From an uncultured Erysipelotrichaceae bacterium (GTDB lineage: Bacteria; Bacillota_I; Bacilli_A; RFN20; CAG-826), in the NCBI GenBank assembly GCA_902800255.1, contig CADCDV010000038.1, positions 1-5,895 on the forward strand: a DNA stretch of 5,895 nucleotides, given 5' to 3'. The notes beneath the pieces were generated by a model. The model made no database searches, was not told the DNA's origin, and saw nothing but the letters and a program-made list of their open reading frames with translations. Of this stretch, positions 4,564 through 5,895 are shown piece by piece (position 1 is the stretch's first letter; each line of letters opens with the position of its first letter). The translations under genes were made by a program, and so were the position numbers.

Positions 4564-5895
4564 GTTACTTAGATTTATCACTCAAAGAGCTCCATGAGGC
4601 TCTTGTCGAAAAGAAAGTCACCCCACTTGAACTCACGGAAGAAGCTCTTAAGAGAGCCCACGAGAACAAGGACAACGCTTTCGAATTTATCGACGATGAA
4701 GGCGCCAAAGCGTTTGCCGCCTCCTTAACCGAACCAGAGAAGGGTAACCCACTTTGGGGCATCCCATATTTCTCAAAAGACAACTATTCCACGAAGGGAA
4801 TTCCTTCAACCGCTTCGAGCGATATCCTTAATGGATATATCCCAGTTTATGATGCGACCGTCATCACCAAACTCAGGGAAGCCAAAGCCGTCCTTCTTGG
4901 AAAGACCACCCTCGACGAACTCGCCATGGGCGGAACCGGAACAACCGGTCACCTTGGCACCACCTATAATCCATGGGATCCAAGCCACAAGAGAGGCATT
5001 GGAGGTTCCAGCTGTGGCAGCGCTGCCGCGGTTGCCGCTTCAATCGTCCCATTCGCTTTAGGAAGCGACACCGGTGACTCCGTCAGAAAACCAGCTTCGC
5101 TTTCTGGTCTTGTCGGCATGAAACCAACCTGGGGAAGAATCAGCCGTTATGGTTTATTCCCATTCGCCCCGTCCCTTGACCACGTTGCCTATTTCAGCCG
5201 TGACGTCTATTCGTCCGCTGTTCTCCTTGATGTCCTTTCAGGACGTGACATCCATGACTCAACAAGCTCCACCAAACCTGTTGAGCGTTATGAAGAAGAT
5301 CTTGATAAGCCAGTCGCTGGAATGAAGATCGCCGTCATCAAGGAAATCATCGATTCCATTTCTGACGAAGAAATCAAAAAACACTTCGAAAACTCCATCA
5401 AATGCGCAAAAGAGCAAGGAATTGCTGTTGATTTTGTGAGTTTTGACAAGAAACTTCTCGAATCCATCTACGCGACCTACATGGTTATCTCCTGTGCTGA
5501 GGCCACTTCAAACGACGCCAACCTCGACGGCATCAAGTTCGGCCCATATCACGGAGGCAAGTCCTATCAGGAAGTCATGTTCAACGCCCGCGACAAAGGA
5601 TTCAGCGAACTCATCAAGAGACGTTTTGTCATCGGTTCCTACTGCCTTATGAGAGAGAACCAAGAAGAACTCTTCCTGAGGGCTCAGCGTAACCGCGCCA
5701 AGATCGTTGAGAAAGTGAACGAAATCCTTAAGGATTATGACTTCATTTATCTCCCAGCCGCTCCATCGGTCGCTCCTCTCTTTGAGAGTGTGTCCGACAA
5801 GCTCTCCGACGAATACCTTATGGCGGACAACCATCTTGCTTTGGGCAACTTCGCCGGTCTCCCATCCATCACCTTGCCTCTCTTCTTCAAAGAAG
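4560..5895 (+). CDS. gatA: Asp-tRNA(Asn)/Glu-tRNA(Gln) amidotransferase subunit A (cut by right edge)
   Basis: GatA is the glutaminase subunit of GatCAB; it frees ammonia from glutamine and sends it to GatB. The window contains 445 codons, and a full GatA has about 470-490 residues, so a short C-terminal piece is missing. The amidase Ser-cisSer-Lys triad is intact: K73 in SKDN, S150 in GGSS and S174 in GSDTGDSVRKPAS. The 24-residue spacing between the serines equals that of S. aureus GatA (Ser154, Ser178). Around them are YDATV (97-101), LGKTTLDELAMGGTG (113-127) and GMKPTWGRISRYGL (186-199). The signature differs from the common form: C152 replaces Gly/Ser in GGSSGGS, D173 replaces Gly before the nucleophile, and there are about two extra residues between NPWD and GGSS. 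It is coupled to gatC by ATGA, with AAGG about 8 nt upstream. gatB should follow. Confidence 0.95.
   Translation, partial: MSYLDLSLKELHEALVEKKVTPLELTEEALKRAHENKDNAFEFIDDEGAKAFAASLTEPEKGNPLWGIPYFSKDNYSTKGIPSTASSDILNGYIPVYDATVITKLREAKAVLLGKTTLDELAMGGTGTTGHLGTTYNPWDPSHKRGIGGSSCGSAAAVAASIVPFALGSDTGDSVRKPASLSGLVGMKPTWGRISRYGLFPFAPSLDHVAYFSRDVYSSAVLLDVLSGRDIHDSTSSTKPVERYEEDLDKPVAGMKIAVIKEIIDSISDEEIKKHFENSIKCAKEQGIAVDFVSFDKKLLESIYATYMVISCAEATSNDANLDGIKFGPYHGGKSYQEVMFNARDKGFSELIKRRFVIGSYCLMRENQEELFLRAQRNRAKIVEKVNEILKDYDFIYLPAAPSVAPLFESVSDKLSDEYLMADNHLALGNFAGLPSITLPLFFKE

Noticed and set aside
1..5895. Search for mobile elements, CRISPR repeats, tRNA/rRNA genes, toxin-antitoxin pairs or defence genes
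   Set aside because: Nearly every base belongs to a housekeeping gene, a short promoter region or a terminator. No terminal repeats, spaced direct repeats or RNA-gene signatures were seen.

Overview
The window holds ordinary bacterial housekeeping genes and looks like a low- to mid-GC Bacillota or Mollicutes-like genome (for example an uncultured Erysipelotrichales or related Bacilli lineage). That placement is inferred. The order prfA-prmC-tsaC-rpiB is a shortened form of the Bacillus subtilis prfA-to-ywlF region, the promoters are TATAAT type, and GatA has substitutions that I associate with Mollicutes. TGA acts as a stop (tsaC and gatC both end in it and TGG encodes Trp), so this is not a code-4 mycoplasma. 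Codon choice is consistent across all genes, with many C-ending codons, CCA for Pro and AGA/CGT for Arg, and I see no sign of recent transfer.

Layout. Positions 1-1060 (minus strand) carry the N-terminal 353 residues of the DNA polymerase III gamma/tau subunit (dnaX), cut by the left edge. Positions 1061-1181 are a 121-bp divergent intergenic region. It has a TATAAT box facing each way and a perfect 16-bp palindrome lying over the probable dnaX -35 region. Positions 1182-4178 (plus strand) are a compact four-gene operon: release factor 1 (prfA), the RF1 glutamine methyltransferase (prmC), the threonylcarbamoyl-AMP synthase (tsaC/ywlC) and ribose-5-phosphate isomerase B (rpiB). Each gene overlaps the next by 1 to 4 nt. 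A strong intrinsic terminator follows at 4190-4227. A second inverted repeat at 4226-4245 comes directly before gatC (4267-4563), which overlaps gatA (4560 to the right edge, C-terminus missing).

How the genes fit together. prfA, prmC, tsaC, gatC and gatA all serve translation: stop-codon recognition, modification of the RF1 GGQ loop, t6A formation in ANN-decoding tRNAs, and production of Gln-tRNA and/or Asn-tRNA by transamidation. rpiB belongs to the pentose phosphate pathway and appears to be carried along in the operon. gatB is expected just past the right edge.

I found no mobile element, CRISPR array, RNA gene, toxin-antitoxin pair or defence gene, and nothing that amounts to a new biological system. 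The points most worth a second look are the two related-looking inverted repeats in the two control regions and the unusual amidase-signature residues of GatA.
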